Part shown: positions 38,067 to 47,867 of the stretch, piece by piece
Numbering within the stretch: position 1 is the stretch's first letter
Layout: the number at the start of each line of letters is the position of its first letter
The notes under the pieces: generated by a model
Databases searched by the model: none
The model's input: the letters and a program-made list of their open reading frames with translations, nothing else
What the model was told of the DNA's origin: nothing
NCBI RefSeq assembly: GCF_900166665.1
Contig: NZ_LT800494.1
Span: forward strand, 1,652,419 to 1,716,418
Direction: 5' to 3'
Source: Cytobacillus gottheilii
GTDB taxonomy: Bacteria > Bacillota > Bacilli > Bacillales > Cytobacillaceae
Length of the DNA: 64,000 nt
Made by a program: the position numbers and the translations under genes

Positions 38067-38261
38067 TTGGAAAATATGGCTGATGAAATACCGAAACAAG
38101 TTATAATTATGTATAAATTTTAATGCAAGTACGCTCAATACATTGAACATTCTACAACTCTTTTTGAAATCCTCAAATCAGCTGATGGAAAAGAATTAAC
38201 CTATTCATTGGAAATAATTGAGAATGATTTGGAGATTAGAAATGCAATTTACAATAGGTAA
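38067..38261 (+). pseudogene. Possible small gene interrupted by one stop
   Basis: From TTG 38067 (8 nt after GTGAGG) a frame reads MENMADEIPKQVIIMYKF, meets TAA at 38121-38123, then continues in the same frame for 45 protein-like codons (ending EIIENDLEIRNAIYNR) to TAA at 38259-38261. One point change would give a 64-aa acidic protein. I do not recognise it. Confidence 0.3.
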
Positions 38262-38337
38262 TTGCAAAGAGAAGTTATTTGAAAAATTAGTTAATTATGG
38301 TTTTTATGATAAAATGGTTGTATAGGAGGTGAGTATT

Positions 38338-38556
38338 GTGAATAAAAGGAATAAAAAGTTAATGATGATATTTCTGATGGGGGTCCTTGCAACTGCATTT
38401 GTATTACCATTGCTAAGTTCATTAGGTGTTCCTTCATACAGTGTTGTATTAGTGGCACTATTTGAGGAAGGAAGTATGTGGGCGTTAGCTCTTTCGCTAG
38501 TACTAATCCTCTCGACTACTCTAGGTGTAATGAAGGGTATTAAAAATTATGCCTAA
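38338..38556 (+). CDS. Small two-helix membrane peptide, bacteriocin-precursor-like
   Basis: 72 aa from GTG 38338, 6-7 nt after a strong AGGAGGTG. A lysine-rich start and a hydrophobic leader-like helix (about 9-27) lead to LSSLGVPSYSVVLVALFEEG and a second hydrophobic helix, ending GVMKGIKNYA. The leader followed by a LG(V/I)P..xxV segment and a Gly-Ser turn recalls precursors of circular bacteriocins (uberolysin/amylocyclicin type), but the region after the leader is only about 45 residues, shorter than the usual 58-70. No maturation, ABC or immunity genes are near. An own terminator follows. Family assignment is uncertain. Confidence 0.5.
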   Translation: MNKRNKKLMMIFLMGVLATAFVLPLLSSLGVPSYSVVLVALFEEGSMWALALSLVLILSTTLGVMKGIKNYA

Positions 38557-38584
38557 AACGGCTAAACTAAATAGGTCAGAAAAA

Positions 38585-38620
38585 AACGCTAAAATAATAC
38601 ATTTTAGCGTTTTTTTTTAT
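38585..38620 (+). terminator. Terminator of the small peptide gene
   Basis: AACGCTAAAAT (38585-38595) pairs with ATTTTAGCGTT (38601-38611), then T7-8. Confidence 0.9.
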
Positions 38621-38775
38621 GTTAATCGTATGAGTTATTTATCTTGCATATTTCAATAAGATTTGTAACGGTATTTCTTTTTTCTGCATCAAAACTGAAT
38701 CATTTTTACACAAGGTGGTTCTAAATTTGTACTCAAATATAAATATGTGTTCCTTAATTATCAATTGTATATCAG

Positions 38776-40353
38776 CTATTGCAGCAAAATAGAATTGATG
38801 GAAACAATGTCCTCTAATTGAGTTAAGGCTGATAATGTTTGTTCCTCGATTGGTTTGTCAAAAGATAATACCATGATCGCTTCTCCTCCAGCCTGTTTCC
38901 GGCCCACTTGCATCGTGGCAATATTGATTGATAGGTCACCGAGTATTTTACCAACAGAGCCAATGACACCTGGTCGGTCCATATGCTGAATATACAGCAG
39001 ATTTCCTTCTGGTAGAAAGTCGATATTAAAGCCATTCAGAAACACAATACGGGGACCATAATGATCAATATAAGTCCCTCTGACAGTAAAGGTGAAATGA
39101 TCTCCTTTTGCAGTTACAGTTATACAGTTTGAATAGCCAAAAGCGTCCGCTGAAATCTTCTCTCCGATTGTTATGCCCCGTTCCTTCGCCGTTAAAAGTG
39201 CATTTACTTCATTTACGTACGCATCAATTCTATTCTTGAAAAAACCAGCAATTAAAGCTTTCGATAAGTATGGAGTTTCTAGGTCAGTGGCGGAGCCTGA
39301 ATAGGTAATAGACAGTTCATGAATACCGGTTTTTACACATTGTGACAGAATTGTGCCCATTTGTTTGGCAAGTTGATGAAATGGCTGCAGTTTATTGTAT
39401 AAATCCTTTGAGATGGCCGGCAGGTTGATTGAATTAGAAACAGGCATATCTTCAAGGAACATTCGAACTTCTTTGGCGACTTGAGTTGCTACATTCAATT
39501 GTGCCTCTTTTGTTGACGCCCCGAGGTGAGGGGTGGCAATGACTTGATCATATTTCAGGAGAGGATGTTCACCAGGCGGCTCTAATTCAAAAACATCAAG
39601 CGCGGCACCTGCTACATGCCCATTGCCGATATATTCAGCAAGTGCAAGTTCGTCGATAATGCCTCCGCGGGCACAATTTAAGATATATACTCCTTTTTTC
39701 GTCGACGCTAAGCTTTCACGGTTAATAAGTCCTTTTGTCTCTTGAGTGAGCGGTGTATGAACGGTGATAATATCAGATGATTGAAGTAAGGTCTCTAGTG
39801 GTGCGGATTCAACGCCAAGCTTAGCAGCTCGATCCTTTGTTAAAAAAGGGTCAAAAACAGTTACAGTCATCCCAAATGCTTTTGCACGTCTGGCAATCTC
39901 GGTTCCAATTCTGCCTAACCCGACAATTCCTAATGTTTTTCCATATAGCTCAGTTCCTACAAAAGTATTGCGTTTCCATTCCTTATTTTTTACTGATGCA
40001 TAGGCTTGTGGAATATTTCTCATTAAGGAGGCCATCATGGCAAATGTATGCTCTGCAGTTGAGATGGTATTTCCATCAGGTGCATTCACCACGACGATCC
40101 CTTTTTTTGTTGCAGCGGGGACGTCAATATTATCAACGCCAACTCCAGCACGGGCGATGATTTTCAAGTTTGTCATCTGACTCAATAGCTGTTCAGTAAC
40201 TTTTGTAGCGCTCCTAACGAGTAAGGCATCAACTTTTTGGAGGTTAACGGATGGGTCATCTGTTTTCTTTTGAATAATTTCAAGACCAGGCATATCTAAA
40301 AGCGGTTTGAGTCCTTCTTCACTTATTGCATCTGATACTAATACGGTGTACAT
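38776..40353 (-). CDS. serA: D-3-phosphoglycerate dehydrogenase
   Basis: First enzyme of serine synthesis, oxidising 3-phosphoglycerate. 525 aa, the long Bacillus form: substrate domain, NAD domain with GLGRIG (145-150), catalytic His in TPHLGAST, an intervening domain, and a C-terminal ACT domain ([20 protein letters not shown], about 460-480) for allosteric control by serine. Start at 40353 follows AGGGGGAG; the frame runs five codons further. A consensus promoter lies upstream. Confidence 0.95.
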   Translation of the reverse strand: MYTVLVSDAISEEGLKPLLDMPGLEIIQKKTDDPSVNLQKVDALLVRSATKVTEQLLSQMTNLKIIARAGVGVDNIDVPAATKKGIVVVNAPDGNTISTAEHTFAMMASLMRNIPQAYASVKNKEWKRNTFVGTELYGKTLGIVGLGRIGTEIARRAKAFGMTVTVFDPFLTKDRAAKLGVESAPLETLLQSSDIITVHTPLTQETKGLINRESLASTKKGVYILNCARGGIIDELALAEYIGNGHVAGAALDVFELEPPGEHPLLKYDQVIATPHLGASTKEAQLNVATQVAKEVRMFLEDMPVSNSINLPAISKDLYNKLQPFHQLAKQMGTILSQCVKTGIHELSITYSGSATDLETPYLSKALIAGFFKNRIDAYVNEVNALLTAKERGITIGEKISADAFGYSNCITVTAKGDHFTFTVRGTYIDHYGPRIVFLNGFNIDFLPEGNLLYIQHMDRPGVIGSVGKILGDLSINIATMQVGRKQAGGEAIMVLSFDKPIEEQTLSALTQLEDIVSINSILLQ

Positions 40354-40386
40354 AAGCTCCCCCTGCATCGTGCGATTTTTTTGACT

Positions 40387-40415
40387 ATTTTACAAGATAG
40401 CTAATAGTCTGTCAA
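40387..40415 (-). promoter_or_regulatory. Sigma-A promoter of serA
   Basis: On the minus strand TTGACA (40415-40410), 17 nt, TAAAAT (40392-40387). About 35 nt before the start codon. Confidence 0.8.
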
Positions 40416-40486
40416 TTTATATTATGTACCGATGTAAAAAGGAAACGCTTTAAAGAGTTAAAATATTTTGAACTGAGATTTATTCC

Positions 40487-40515
40487 TTCACAACTACAAT
40501 ATTTTTCAGTATAAT
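40487..40515 (+). promoter_or_regulatory. Sigma-A promoter of ribU
   Basis: TTCACA (40487-40492), 17 nt, TATAAT (40510-40515), placing the transcript start about 20 nt before the riboswitch. Confidence 0.75.
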
Positions 40516-40540
40516 GTACCTGTATAACAAATTAATATGG

Positions 40541-40718
40541 TCTATCTTCGGGGCAGGGTGAAATTCCCGACCGGCGGTGATAAGCGAAATGCTTTAAGCC
40601 CGCGAGCCTGATTGTATCAGTATGCTGCATTCTAACGCACGCATAGCTAGTACGCTAAATTGGGCAGGATTTGGTGTGAATCCAAAGCCGACAGTACAGT
40701 CTGGATGGGAGAAGATGG
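40541..40718 (+). ncRNA. FMN riboswitch (RFN element)
   Basis: Contains the conserved RFN blocks in order: ATCTTCGGGGCAGGGTGAAA, TTCCCGACCGGCGGT, AAGCCCGCGAGC, then GGATTTGGTGTGAATCC, AAAGCCGACAGT, and closing GGATGGGAGAAGATG. The ends (ATCTTC/GAAGAT) form the P1 helix. The variable P6-side insert between about 40608 and 40665 is longer than usual. Binds FMN and controls the riboflavin transporter downstream. Confidence 0.95.
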
Positions 40719-40725
40719 AGGTTCT

Positions 40726-40812
40726 GCAAGCGTTCAAAAAATGCAGGTGTTTTGAACGTTTATTAAAGCGTGCCTTTTCTCCCTCAAGTATATACTTGGG
40801 GGTTATTTATTG
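40726..40812 (+). promoter_or_regulatory. Expression platform of the FMN riboswitch
   Basis: Two hairpins follow the aptamer: GCGTTCAAAA/TTTTGAACGTT (about 40730-40760) and CCCTCAAGTATATACTTGGGGG (40781-40802) followed by TTATTTATT. The second is terminator-like with a weak T run. Which is the terminator and which the antiterminator is inference. Confidence 0.5.
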
Positions 40813-40874
40813 CCGCTTGTTTTGCTGAACCTTTCTTCTTTAGGAGAGATAGCCTAAAAAGGAGAGAGGAAAAA

Positions 40875-41465
40875 ATGAAAAAATTGAATGTAAAAGCTTT
40901 TGTAGCTATTGGAATGCTGAGCAGCATCGCATATGTATTAATGCTGCTGAACTTCCCGCTGCCGCCATTTCCAAACTTTCTAATGATTGATTTCAGTGAT
41001 ATACCTGCACTAATCGCTGCATTAATCTTTGGTCCACTGGCAGGTATTTTGGTTGAATTGTTTAAAAATATCTTAGACTATTTTATGACTGGAAGTGCAA
41101 CAGGAGTACCTGTTGGTCATATTTCAAATTTCTTAGCAGGAATATTATTTGTTCTTCCGGCCTACTATATTTTCAATCGTCTTAAATCGAAAAAAGGAAT
41201 GACGATCGGACTTATCTCAGGTTCTATTATCATGGCAATCATGATGAGTGTTCTCAATTATTTAGTGATACTGCCAGCGTACACATTCTTTTTAAACGCT
41301 CCTGCCATGTCTGCTCCTGAAATGCGGACGATGATTGTCACGGGGATCTTGCCTTTTAATATCGTTAAAGGATTATTAATAGCAGCCGTATTTATGCTGA
41401 TCTACTCTAAAATGAGTGTATGGATAACCAAGCAAAATCAAAATGCGCTTAAAAGTGCGGTTTAA
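40875..41465 (+). CDS. ribU: Riboflavin ECF transporter S component RibU
   Basis: 196-aa polytopic membrane S-component that binds riboflavin and works with the shared energy-coupling module EcfAA'T. Motifs typical of RibU include NFPLPPFPNFLMIDFSDIPA and ELFKNILDYFMTGSATGVPVG. Start at 40875 follows AAGGAGAGAGG; the longer frame overlaps the riboswitch terminator. Under FMN riboswitch control. Confidence 0.94.
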   Translation: MKKLNVKAFVAIGMLSSIAYVLMLLNFPLPPFPNFLMIDFSDIPALIAALIFGPLAGILVELFKNILDYFMTGSATGVPVGHISNFLAGILFVLPAYYIFNRLKSKKGMTIGLISGSIIMAIMMSVLNYLVILPAYTFFLNAPAMSAPEMRTMIVTGILPFNIVKGLLIAAVFMLIYSKMSVWITKQNQNALKSAV

Positions 41466-41472
41466 ATAATAC

Positions 41473-41502
41473 AAAAAAAAGCAGCCATAGCTGCTTTTTT
41501 TA
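41473..41502 (+). terminator. Terminator of ribU
   Basis: AAAAGCAGC / GCTGCTTTTTT across a CATA loop. Confidence 0.85.
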
Positions 41503-41513
41503 TTTTTTGGAAA

Positions 41514-41543
41514 AGAAAAATCCCCTTTCAAAAGAAAGGAGAT
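41514..41543 (-). terminator. Terminator of fer
   Basis: On the minus strand ATCTCCTTTC pairs with GAAAGGGGAT, followed by TTTTTC. Confidence 0.75.
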
Positions 41544-41557
41544 CTTTCAAAAATATT

Positions 41558-41827
<270 letters not shown>

Positions 41828-42084
41828 TTAAAAAAAGAAATAAATCTTGTGCTTCTGCTCGCTGCAGAATCTCGTCCCTCATTCCTATTGTAAAACTGAA
41901 ACATCAACTTTTCAATAAAAAGATGTTGAGAATACTTATCACAGAAGGGTTTTCCTGATTTATAAACGAATAAAACGCTTACATTGAACAAGCCATTTTC
42001 TTTCATGATACAATGAACTTAAACGGTAAAGATAGAACTGTTCACTTTTTAATCTATACGAATTTGAAAAGGGGATACAATACA

Positions 42085-43143
42085 ATGTTTGGGTGTTATA
42101 AAAAATATGTGATTCTATATTGTCTTCAGCGAATAGCAGATGAGCGTACAATCTATTCTGTTTTTCATTTATTAAATGGCAAAAAATCCTCCCAAACCAT
42201 TCAAGATGCCTTTCTTTTTCAGCTTACACCCTTTTTTCGTGTCTACCCTGCTATGACAAGGCAGCAATTCGATCAGCACCTTGCAGAAATGAGAAAAGAA
42301 AAATGGATTTTAGAATATGAGCCTTCTCAGTATCGTCTTACGGATCAAGGTATAGACACTTTAAAAGAACAATTAACAAAACAGCCTCTGCCTCAAAATT
42401 TAAACGGCTGGAAATTTCATCAACTTTCTGTAGTGTTTTGGGAAAGGTTATCCTTGCTTGTTCAAGTTGTATCAAATCTCATGTCCAACAACTTAAGCTA
42501 TTTGCCAATTCAGCGCAAAAAGGAGACACATGTATGGCTTAAACAGTTTTTACAAGAAACCAAAATGGATAGACATATCCTTGCCCAAAAAGTTTATGAT
42601 GAATTAGTTGACTGTTTAGAAAACAGCTCGAATATTCGGCCACAGCTATTGATCAGCAGACTGACTGGCACTGATGCGATTGGTCTTACGAAGGAACAAG
42701 CAGCAGTCCGGTTTTCAATGGATCAGGATTATTTTGATCTCCATTTTCAAAGTATCCTGCATTCTATGCTTGCTGTGATAAAAGAGAAACCTGTACCATT
42801 TCCGTTATTAAATAAAGTAATCCAATATACAGAAACAGAATTTACGATGACCCATTCAGCGCAAAAAACGGAAGAGCTTTTGCAAAATGGATTTACTCTT
42901 GAAGAGATAGCGCTGTATAGAAAATTAAAAAAGAACACAATAGAGGATCATGTTGTCGAACTTGCACTGAGTAAACCACAATTTGAAATAGAAAGCTTTG
43001 TTTCTGCTGATATTGTGGATGACATACTGGAGGCGGTAAAGAAGGTGAACACAAAACAACTAAAGCATATTAAATCCATTGTTCCGCACGCACAGTATTT
43101 TGAAATACGATTAGTGCTTGCGGTATATGGAGATGCACAATGA
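42085..43143 (+). CDS. ypbB: Helix-turn-helix protein YpbB
   Basis: 352 aa, conserved in Bacillus next to recS. Starts MFGCYKKYVILYCLQ; a helicase-C-like HTH region near the C-terminus (LLQNGFTLEEIALYRKLKKN, about 277-296) suggests nucleic acid binding. Probably acts with the RecQ-type helicase it overlaps; function otherwise unknown. ATG at 42085 follows AAAAGGGGA; it gives the B. subtilis length. Confidence 0.85.
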   Translation: MFGCYKKYVILYCLQRIADERTIYSVFHLLNGKKSSQTIQDAFLFQLTPFFRVYPAMTRQQFDQHLAEMRKEKWILEYEPSQYRLTDQGIDTLKEQLTKQPLPQNLNGWKFHQLSVVFWERLSLLVQVVSNLMSNNLSYLPIQRKKETHVWLKQFLQETKMDRHILAQKVYDELVDCLENSSNIRPQLLISRLTGTDAIGLTKEQAAVRFSMDQDYFDLHFQSILHSMLAVIKEKPVPFPLLNKVIQYTETEFTMTHSAQKTEELLQNGFTLEEIALYRKLKKNTIEDHVVELALSKPQFEIESFVSADIVDDILEAVKKVNTKQLKHIKSIVPHAQYFEIRLVLAVYGDAQ

Positions 43144-44654
43144 AGCTCGAGGAGATCTTAAAAGAGCGTTTTGGATACAGCAATTTTAGAAGCGGGCAGA
43201 AGGAAGTCATTTCATCCCTTTTGGCTGGGAAGAATACGCTGGCCATGCTGCCGACAGGAACAGGTAAATCACTTTGTTATCAGCTCCCTGGGTATATGCT
43301 AGAAGGGCAAGTTCTAATCGTTTCCCCGTTGCTATCTTTGATGCAGGATCAGGTTGACCAGCTGAAAGTAAATGGAGAAAAAAGTGTCATCGCCATTAAT
43401 TCATTTTTATCTTTTGATGAAAAGCTAACCGCAATGAAACAGCTAAGCAGGTTTAAGTTTATTTTTATCTCACCGGAAATGATGCTCACCGAGCAGGTTT
43501 TGGCTAGGTTAAAGAGTTTAAAGATTGCCCTGTTTGTGATTGATGAGGCTCATTGTATTTCGCAATGGGGTCATGATTTCAGACCGGATTACTTAAAGCT
43601 TGGCTACGTCCGCAAGCAGCTGCAAAACCCGCTGACGATCGCTTTGACAGCAACGGCCACAAGTGAAGTACGTGGGGATATCATTCGGACACTTTCTATT
43701 CAGGAAAGCGAACAGATTATTTATTCTGTAAATAGACCTAATATTACAATGGCAGTTGAACACTTTCACCATTATCGGGAGAAGAGGGACCGTTTAATCC
43801 AACTGGTGACAAAATTAGAAGGTCCCGGGATTATTTATTTTTCAAGTAAAAAAATGGCAGAACAAATGGCCGCTGATTTAAGATTGCAAGGCATAGGGAA
43901 TGTTATGCCATACCATGGGGGTCTAGAGCAGGAGACAAGAATGCTTATTCAGCAGCAATTCCTCCATGGACAGCTGGATCTTATTTGTGCGACAAGTGCC
44001 TTTGGAATGGGGATCAATAAAGAAAATATCCGGTATGTCATTCATTTTCATATGCCAATGCAGTTTGAATCATATGTACAGGAGATTGGCCGAGCTGGGA
44101 GGGATGGTCAACCTTCTATTGCATTTATGCTCTATACTTCTGGAGATGAAACGCTTCAGCACCAGCTCATTGAAGGGGAACTTCCCGATGAACCTCAAAT
44201 AACTCTTCTTGAAAACTGGCTGCAAGAACATAAGACAAATCCTCAGAACCTAGCAGGATTAGAAGAAGAATTATCATTGATTTGCGGGTTTAATGAGATT
44301 CAATTAAGACTGACCTTTGATTATCTAAAGAATTATTCGCTTGGAAAGAACATTTCTTCCGTCTGTGATGAATTCAAACTTTATATAAAAAAACGTCTAG
44401 AGAGTAAAAGAAGGAAAATTGAAGAAATGGTCCGTTGGATTTCATCGGAAAAATGCAGAAGAATACAGCTTCTTGAGTATTTTGAAGAAATGCCGAAAAT
44501 ACAAAACAGTGATTGCTGTGATCACTGCGGCTTTTCTATCACAACGTTTGAGCGAACAAACTTCCCCCTTCATAAGCAAAGAGATAATGAAGAACAAAGC
44601 TGGAAGGAAAGATTGGCAGAAATATTGCTAAGGAAACGAGAGGAAGAACGTTGA
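43140..44654 (+). CDS. recS: RecQ-family DNA helicase RecS
   Basis: 3'-5' DNA helicase, 504 aa. Walker A LPTGTGKS (37-44), DEAH box at 135-138 (FVIDEAHCISQWGHDFRPDY), motif VI QEIGRAGRDGQ, and a C-terminal zinc cluster with KCRRIQLLEYF and SDCCDHCGF. It lacks the HRDC domain of full RecQ, like B. subtilis RecS (YpbC). ATGA overlap with ypbB. Confidence 0.92.
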   Translation: MKLEEILKERFGYSNFRSGQKEVISSLLAGKNTLAMLPTGTGKSLCYQLPGYMLEGQVLIVSPLLSLMQDQVDQLKVNGEKSVIAINSFLSFDEKLTAMKQLSRFKFIFISPEMMLTEQVLARLKSLKIALFVIDEAHCISQWGHDFRPDYLKLGYVRKQLQNPLTIALTATATSEVRGDIIRTLSIQESEQIIYSVNRPNITMAVEHFHHYREKRDRLIQLVTKLEGPGIIYFSSKKMAEQMAADLRLQGIGNVMPYHGGLEQETRMLIQQQFLHGQLDLICATSAFGMGINKENIRYVIHFHMPMQFESYVQEIGRAGRDGQPSIAFMLYTSGDETLQHQLIEGELPDEPQITLLENWLQEHKTNPQNLAGLEEELSLICGFNEIQLRLTFDYLKNYSLGKNISSVCDEFKLYIKKRLESKRRKIEEMVRWISSEKCRRIQLLEYFEEMPKIQNSDCCDHCGFSITTFERTNFPLHKQRDNEEQSWKERLAEILLRKREEER

Positions 44655-45232
44655 AAAATCGCCAAAAAGATATATTAGAGGAAATTACAGACCGTGAACT
44701 TATTTTTCACCTCTATTTAACGCAAATCATTTTGTTTGTCATATCCGTAGTATTAGCATGGCTATTTTTTGATCATTACAGTGAAATAACCGCCCTTTTT
44801 AAATGGGATTTTAAAGAAATTGTTTTGTTTGGCGGTGGTGCAGGTGTTCTTGTTGTACTTATTGATTCAATACTTATGAAAATTCTTCCACAATCTTATT
44901 ATAATGACGGAGGATTGAATGAGAAAATTTTTCGCGGACGTTCCGTTTTGCATATCGCCTTCATTTCACTTGTTGTGGCAATTAGCGAAGAAATTCTATT
45001 CAGGGGTGTTATACAAACTAATTTTGGATGGATCGTCTCAAGTGTTGTTTTTGCACTCATTCATTTTCGCTATTTATTTCACTGGTATTTATTTTTAAAT
45101 ATTGTGGCACTTAGTTTTTTTATTGGGTATATTTATGTTATAACAGAAAATTTATTTGTGACTATTTTCATGCATTTTTTGATTGATTTTCTTCTTGGGG
45201 TCATTATTAAGTATGGAAAAAAACATGAATAA
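44651..45232 (+). CDS. ypbD: CPBP intramembrane metalloprotease YpbD
   Basis: 193-aa polytopic protein of the CPBP/Abi (CAAX protease-like) family. Glutamate motif AISEEILFRGVIQ (about 112-124) and later His residues (LIHFRYLFHW, FMHFLIDF) match the EExxxR and H motifs. Substrate unknown. TTG start overlaps the recS stop; GAGAGGAAG is upstream. Confidence 0.88.
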   Translation: MKNRQKDILEEITDRELIFHLYLTQIILFVISVVLAWLFFDHYSEITALFKWDFKEIVLFGGGAGVLVVLIDSILMKILPQSYYNDGGLNEKIFRGRSVLHIAFISLVVAISEEILFRGVIQTNFGWIVSSVVFALIHFRYLFHWYLFLNIVALSFFIGYIYVITENLFVTIFMHFLIDFLLGVIIKYGKKHE

Positions 45233-45255
45233 TTCAGTATAGGCAGGGATGATTT

Positions 45256-45981
45256 ATGAATAGAGAGGGTCCATATAGAGATCAGGCAGAACGCCTCCGA
45301 AAAAAGATTACTAAAAAAGCTGGCAATCATACAAATGCATTAAAAGAAGAACTTCCGCCGCGCAGCAGGGTGCATAGAAACAAAAAAGCCAACAAAGGTT
45401 TAAAATTAAAGTATCCGGTGATTCGATTGCTCGCCTTATTCTTTATATTACTTCCAATCATTATTTTTACCGTTTACACATATGTGAATGGCGGAGATAC
45501 CGAAACAACAACTGCTTCAACAGGCTATGAGATGGTTGGTTACGGAAATAATGACGAAAATGAAAATGATGTGGTTTATGAAATAGACGAACAAATAAAT
45601 GAAAGCAATGATGAACAAACGGAGGCAGACAAGCCGCAAGATGAGAATCCGGTTGAGGAAGAAGAGCCGGTTGAACAACCTTCAGAATCTGTTCCTGCCA
45701 ATGAGGCGGAACAAGAACAAAAAACAAATCAAAATAATAATTCCGCAGCAAAGACCAATGAGCCAAAAAATGAAGGCGCAGAGGACGAAAATAAGCAAAA
45801 TAGTGAACAGGCTGAAGGGAAAATTGTGTATCACACAGTCAAGGCAAAAGAAACATTATATCGAGTCAGTATGAATTATTATTCTTCAGCTGATGGTGTA
45901 GAAATTATTAAGCAGGCAAATGGCCTTTCAAGTAATGAGATTCAAGCAGGGCAGGTCTTGAAAATTCCTCTTAATCAATAA
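45256..45981 (+). CDS. ypbE: Membrane protein with C-terminal LysM domain, YpbE
   Basis: 241 aa. Basic cytoplasmic N-terminus to about 53, one transmembrane helix about 54-76, a long Glu/Asn/Gln-rich extracellular linker about 80-190, and a LysM domain (VYHTVKAKETLYRVSMNYYS onward). Should sit in the membrane and bind peptidoglycan. B. subtilis YpbE has the same design. Confidence 0.88.
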   Translation: MNREGPYRDQAERLRKKITKKAGNHTNALKEELPPRSRVHRNKKANKGLKLKYPVIRLLALFFILLPIIIFTVYTYVNGGDTETTTASTGYEMVGYGNNDENENDVVYEIDEQINESNDEQTEADKPQDENPVEEEEPVEQPSESVPANEAEQEQKTNQNNNSAAKTNEPKNEGAEDENKQNSEQAEGKIVYHTVKAKETLYRVSMNYYSSADGVEIIKQANGLSSNEIQAGQVLKIPLNQ

Positions 45982-46058
45982 GCAATGCTCCCCTCTTATT
46001 TTCATCATATTTAATCGTACAAGCTCATATGATGTACGGATGATAGGGAGGGGTAGGG

Positions 46059-46517
46059 ATGGAAACTGCAATAATAGAACTGGATCATAGGACAGATCAG
46101 GCTACTAGACAAATGCTGCAGAAAGTCGTTGATAAAAAAAGGAAATTTGATAAGTTAAAGCTTTGGCATTTATATGTAATGTGGGCAGTTGTCTTCAGTT
46201 CATTTCTATACATGCTGTTATTATATAAGAATGTAGTGGAGCCTTACTCATATTCCTTTTCAGCCATGTTTTCTGCTTTTGTTCATTTGCCCTTTAATAT
46301 GTATCTGCTGGTCTTTATTGTTGCTTCGTATGGTTTTATGAACGTTCTAAAAGAGAAGCGCGAAAAGGCCGATAAAGAATTTAATGCTCTAAGATGCGAA
46401 ATTATTGATAAAAGCAAGGATCTATGGAAGAAAGAAGAAGAGTGGAAAAATCGTCATACTGTTTATGAAATGATGAAAGACACCTATGATATTAATCTAT
46501 ATCATGAAAATAAATAG
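46059..46517 (+). CDS. ypbF: Conserved membrane protein YpbF (DUF2663)
   Basis: 152 aa with two hydrophobic segments (about 38-58 and 78-102) and a charged helical C-terminus. Function unknown; always near ypbE in Bacillus. GGGAGGGG ribosome binding site. Confidence 0.85.
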   Translation: METAIIELDHRTDQATRQMLQKVVDKKRKFDKLKLWHLYVMWAVVFSSFLYMLLLYKNVVEPYSYSFSAMFSAFVHLPFNMYLLVFIVASYGFMNVLKEKREKADKEFNALRCEIIDKSKDLWKKEEEWKNRHTVYEMMKDTYDINLYHENK

Positions 46518-46521
46518 CAAA

Positions 46522-46555
46522 GAGGCTGAGACACACTAATAGGTTTCTCAGCCTC
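46522..46555. terminator. Hairpin after ypbF
   Basis: GAGGCTGAGA (46522-46531) pairs with TCTCAGCCTC (46546-46555). No T run, so termination is uncertain. Its ends recall the GGCTGGGACA ends of the 310-bp element. Confidence 0.5.
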
Positions 46556-46751
46556 AAAAGACAAATTGCGTTATAATTACGTTCCATTTCGTTGCAGAAC
46601 CTCGCTATTAGCTTTATTCTACCTGTTTTAAAATGATAAAAACCGAAAAATTAAAGAGTGATTCACACTAACTATCTTAGGTTATCATTAGCTGAAATTC
46701 CTATCTCTCAGGCTCTTGTTTTTACAAAAATTCTCTCTATCTAAGAATTCT

Positions 46752-47321
46752 TCAGAAAAATATTTTTCGATCACGTTCTTCTTTTAAAATTTCAACTGCT
46801 TCTCTAAAACGCTGGGAATGTACAATTTCTCTTTCTCTTAGGAAGCGTAAGCTGTCATTTAAATCAGGATCATCACTCATGTTAATAATCCACTGATAAG
46901 TTGCTCTTGCTTTTTCTTCTGCAGCAATATCCTCATATAAATCAGCAATCGGATCTCCCTTCGCCTGAATATATGTGGCGGTAAATGGAACACCGCCTGC
47001 ATTTTCATAAAATAGAGCACTATCATGATTCACATAATGTGCATCGAGACCTGCAGCCTTTAACTGATCTGGTGTTGCATCTTTTGTTAGTTTATAAATC
47101 ATTGTTGCAATCATCTCTAAATGAGCAAATTCTTCTGTTCCAATATCTGTGAGTAATCCGATAACTTTATCAGGGATTGTATAGCGCTGATTTAGATAAC
47201 GCAGTGCAGCCGCCAGTTCACCGTCTGCGCCTCCATACTGTTCAACAAGAAATTTGGCAAGCATCGGATTACAAGTGCTTACTTTAACTGGATATTGCAA
47301 CTTCTTTTCATAAACCCACAT
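46752..47321 (-). CDS. cotJC: Spore coat protein CotJC (manganese catalase family)
   Basis: 189 aa of the ferritin-like Mn-catalase family. Paired-helix metal motifs are seen as DGELAAALRYLNQRY, IGTEEFAHLEMI, DIAAEEKARATYQ and REREIVHSQRF. Inner coat-associated in B. subtilis. Last gene of cotJA-cotJB-cotJC, with GGGGGA upstream. This operon is inserted between ypbF and ypbG here. Confidence 0.93.
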   Translation of the reverse strand: MWVYEKKLQYPVKVSTCNPMLAKFLVEQYGGADGELAAALRYLNQRYTIPDKVIGLLTDIGTEEFAHLEMIATMIYKLTKDATPDQLKAAGLDAHYVNHDSALFYENAGGVPFTATYIQAKGDPIADLYEDIAAEEKARATYQWIINMSDDPDLNDSLRFLREREIVHSQRFREAVEILKEERDRKIFF

Positions 47322-47350
47322 CTAAATAATCCCCCTTTACTCTTGCACTT

Positions 47351-47611
47351 CTAAACCTGCCATGGCCAAGGAGCGTCGTCCCAATTCCACGGATTGCCAG
47401 AATAACTATTGCCATATTGCATGAGTGGACCAAACTTACTTTCTATCGCTTTTTTCAGTTTCTTTCTCTCACCTGCATAATGGTTAAATTGCTTAATAGC
47501 ATCTACGTCACCATTATGAGTATCTAAGTATAGAGTGAGTTCAACAAGCACAAAATCGACTGCCTGAAGATTTTCGAGCAATTGGTAGTATTCCTGAGGC
47601 AATTGCTTCAT
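47351..47611 (-). CDS. cotJB: Spore coat protein CotJB
   Basis: 86 aa, matches CotJB (QLLENLQAVDFVLVELTLYLDTH begins near residue 10; the end is rich in Trp/Pro). Start overlaps the cotJA stop in ATGA. Role is structural within the inner coat. Confidence 0.92.
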   Translation of the reverse strand: MKQLPQEYYQLLENLQAVDFVLVELTLYLDTHNGDVDAIKQFNHYAGERKKLKKAIESKFGPLMQYGNSYSGNPWNWDDAPWPWQV

Positions 47612-47838
47612 TCCTCACTGCCTCCCTTTGCTCTTTCATAAGGACTGTAATATGGATCATAAAACGCCTTCCACAATGTACCTGCTCTTAATGCTTCCAT
47701 GGGTGTAAACTGCGGCAAGTTTGGAGGCTGGAAACCCATAAACAAGTTGGGTGGTGTTGAGTAAGTTTTGACGGTTATAGGCTTACATGGGTCGAAGGGG
47801 CTGACATATGGGTACCAGCTTCTTTGAAATTTATTCAT
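47608..47838 (-). CDS. cotJA: Spore coat-associated protein CotJA
   Basis: 76 aa, Pro/Tyr/Phe-rich, with the CotJA-like segment YVSPFDPCKPITVKTY and TPMEALRAGTLWKAFYDPY. Start at 47838 chosen for AAAGGAGGG upstream; the frame extends ten codons further. First gene of the coat operon. Confidence 0.9.
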   Translation of the reverse strand: MNKFQRSWYPYVSPFDPCKPITVKTYSTPPNLFMGFQPPNLPQFTPMEALRAGTLWKAFYDPYYSPYERAKGGSEE

Positions 47839-47867
47839 CAATATCCCTCCTTTGAATGTGTCGTTCA

